From JAMXLL01 sp035279875 (GTDB lineage Bacteria; Desulfobacterota; Binatia; Binatales; Binataceae): a DNA stretch of 14,788 nt. The DNA lies in assembly GCA_035279875.1 (NCBI GenBank), contig DATEGX010000042.1:1-14788 (forward strand), given 5' to 3'. Positions within the stretch are counted from its first letter, which is position 1. Every line of letters starts with the position of its first letter. Of the stretch, positions 14,303-14,788 are shown piece after piece. Position numbers and translations under genes: made by a program. The notes under the pieces were generated by a model that saw nothing but the letters and a program-made list of their open reading frames with translations, was not told the origin of the DNA and ran no database searches.

Positions 14303-14788
14303 GTGGGCTTCCTCAATCCAGCCAGCCTGCTGTTTGGCCTGAGCCTGGGCGTGTTGGTCCTGATCTACTTGCGCTCGCGCGCGCGGCCGTCGATTGAAGT
14401 CTCGAGCCTGATGCTCTTCGAGGAAATTCCGGCGCCGGTCGCGCACAGCCGCCTGCTGAGGCTCGACCTGCTTTTCTGGCTTGAATTGCTCGCTTTGGCC
14501 GCGATGACCATGGCGGTGGCGGGCTTTTACATTCATGGACGCCAGCCCGCGGGATCCCATCGGATGCACGCGCTGGTTTTCGATCTTGGCGCCGGGATGG
14601 GCGCGACCGACGGACGGGTTTCGCGGCTTGACGAGGCGCGCAGCAAGGCGCGCGAGCTGATCTCTTCGGCGCCGGCGGGCGATACTTTCAGTATCGTCGG
14701 CTATGCGCTCGAAGCCCGGACCTTGCGCGCCGCGACCGCGCGCCGGAGCGAATTGTTCGCGGCGCTCAACGAACTTCACGCAATGGCC
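14303..14788 (+). CDS. BatA-type membrane protein with vWA-like domain, cut by right window edge
   Basis: The first 162 residues are visible. FLNPASLLFGLSLGVLVLIYL (3-23) is the BatA N-terminal membrane helix, followed by the basic stop-transfer LRSRARP and the typical VSSLMLFEEI (33-42). A second helix (55-77) follows, and then a vWA-like domain begins at about 88. Its MIDAS position reads DLGAGM (94-99) instead of DxSxSM, so both metal-binding serines are glycines, although SRLDEARSKARELI and GDTFSIVGY after it follow the family. The start is GTG two bases after the DUF58 stop. The protein normally spans the inner membrane twice at the N-terminus and exposes the vWA domain. The C-terminal part is missing from the window, so full length and any DUF4159 or further domains cannot be seen. 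Confidence 0.85.
   Translation, partial: MGFLNPASLLFGLSLGVLVLIYLRSRARPSIEVSSLMLFEEIPAPVAHSRLLRLDLLFWLELLALAAMTMAVAGFYIHGRQPAGSHRMHALVFDLGAGMGATDGRVSRLDEARSKARELISSAPAGDTFSIVGYALEARTLRAATARRSELFAALNELHAMA

Noticed and set aside
1..14788. CRISPR array, tRNA, insertion sequence or prophage
   Set aside because: No regularly spaced repeats, cloverleaf-like sequence, transposase, integrase or phage structural gene was seen on either strand.

Overview
The window is a GC-rich, densely coded bacterial chromosome segment. It holds 13 protein genes, two of them cut by the window edges, and no gap longer than about 260 bases. I see no tRNA, rRNA, CRISPR array, insertion sequence, integrase or phage gene. 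Secreted-protein signal peptides and a probable outer-membrane protein suggest a Gram-negative organism. The mixture of a CADD/PqqC-like oxygenase, a FIST protein, a TPP-dependent 2-oxoacid dehydrogenase and a MoxR/DUF58/BatA operon would fit a soil proteobacterium-like lineage such as Desulfobacterota, Binatota or Acidobacteriota. That placement is only an impression; no marker gene is present.

Region 1 (1-2102). A leftward pair encodes a heme-oxygenase-fold di-metal oxygenase/TenA-PqqC-like protein (370-1050) and, 14 bases downstream, a SnoaL-like (NTF2-fold) protein that runs off the left edge. Divergent from them, after a 257-base gap with a good sigma70-type promoter, is a class I SAM methyltransferase (1308-2102). 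Together they look like accessory small-molecule metabolism, substrate unknown.

Region 2 (2127-8204, all leftward). The order of transcription is E1 alpha, E1 beta and E2 of a pyruvate/acetoin-type 2-oxoacid dehydrogenase complex, then a secreted M20 metallopeptidase, then a FIST sensory-domain protein. The three dehydrogenase genes are a clear operon without a local E3 (lipoamide dehydrogenase). The last two genes may be read through from it, but the gaps do not prove this.

Region 3 (8337-10835, rightward). This holds an endonuclease III (Nth) DNA glycosylase, a 3-hydroxyisobutyrate-dehydrogenase-family NAD(P) oxidoreductase, and a signal-peptide-bearing beta-rich, probably outer-membrane protein whose start overlaps the oxidoreductase gene by 20 bases.

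Region 4 (10997-14788, rightward, continuing past the right edge). This is a tightly packed MoxR operon: a three-helix membrane protein with a long Asn/Gln/Ser/Gly-rich tail, a MoxR AAA+ ATPase (4-base ATGA overlap), a DUF58 von Willebrand-like protein, and the N-terminal part of a BatA-type membrane protein whose metal-binding MIDAS motif is degenerate. Such operons are thought to act in envelope or protein-complex maturation.

Most of the window is ordinary, well-recognised metabolism. The points most worth a second look are the oxygenase/SnoaL pair with unusual ligand spacing, the BatA-like protein with a broken MIDAS, and the low-complexity membrane protein that opens the MoxR operon.
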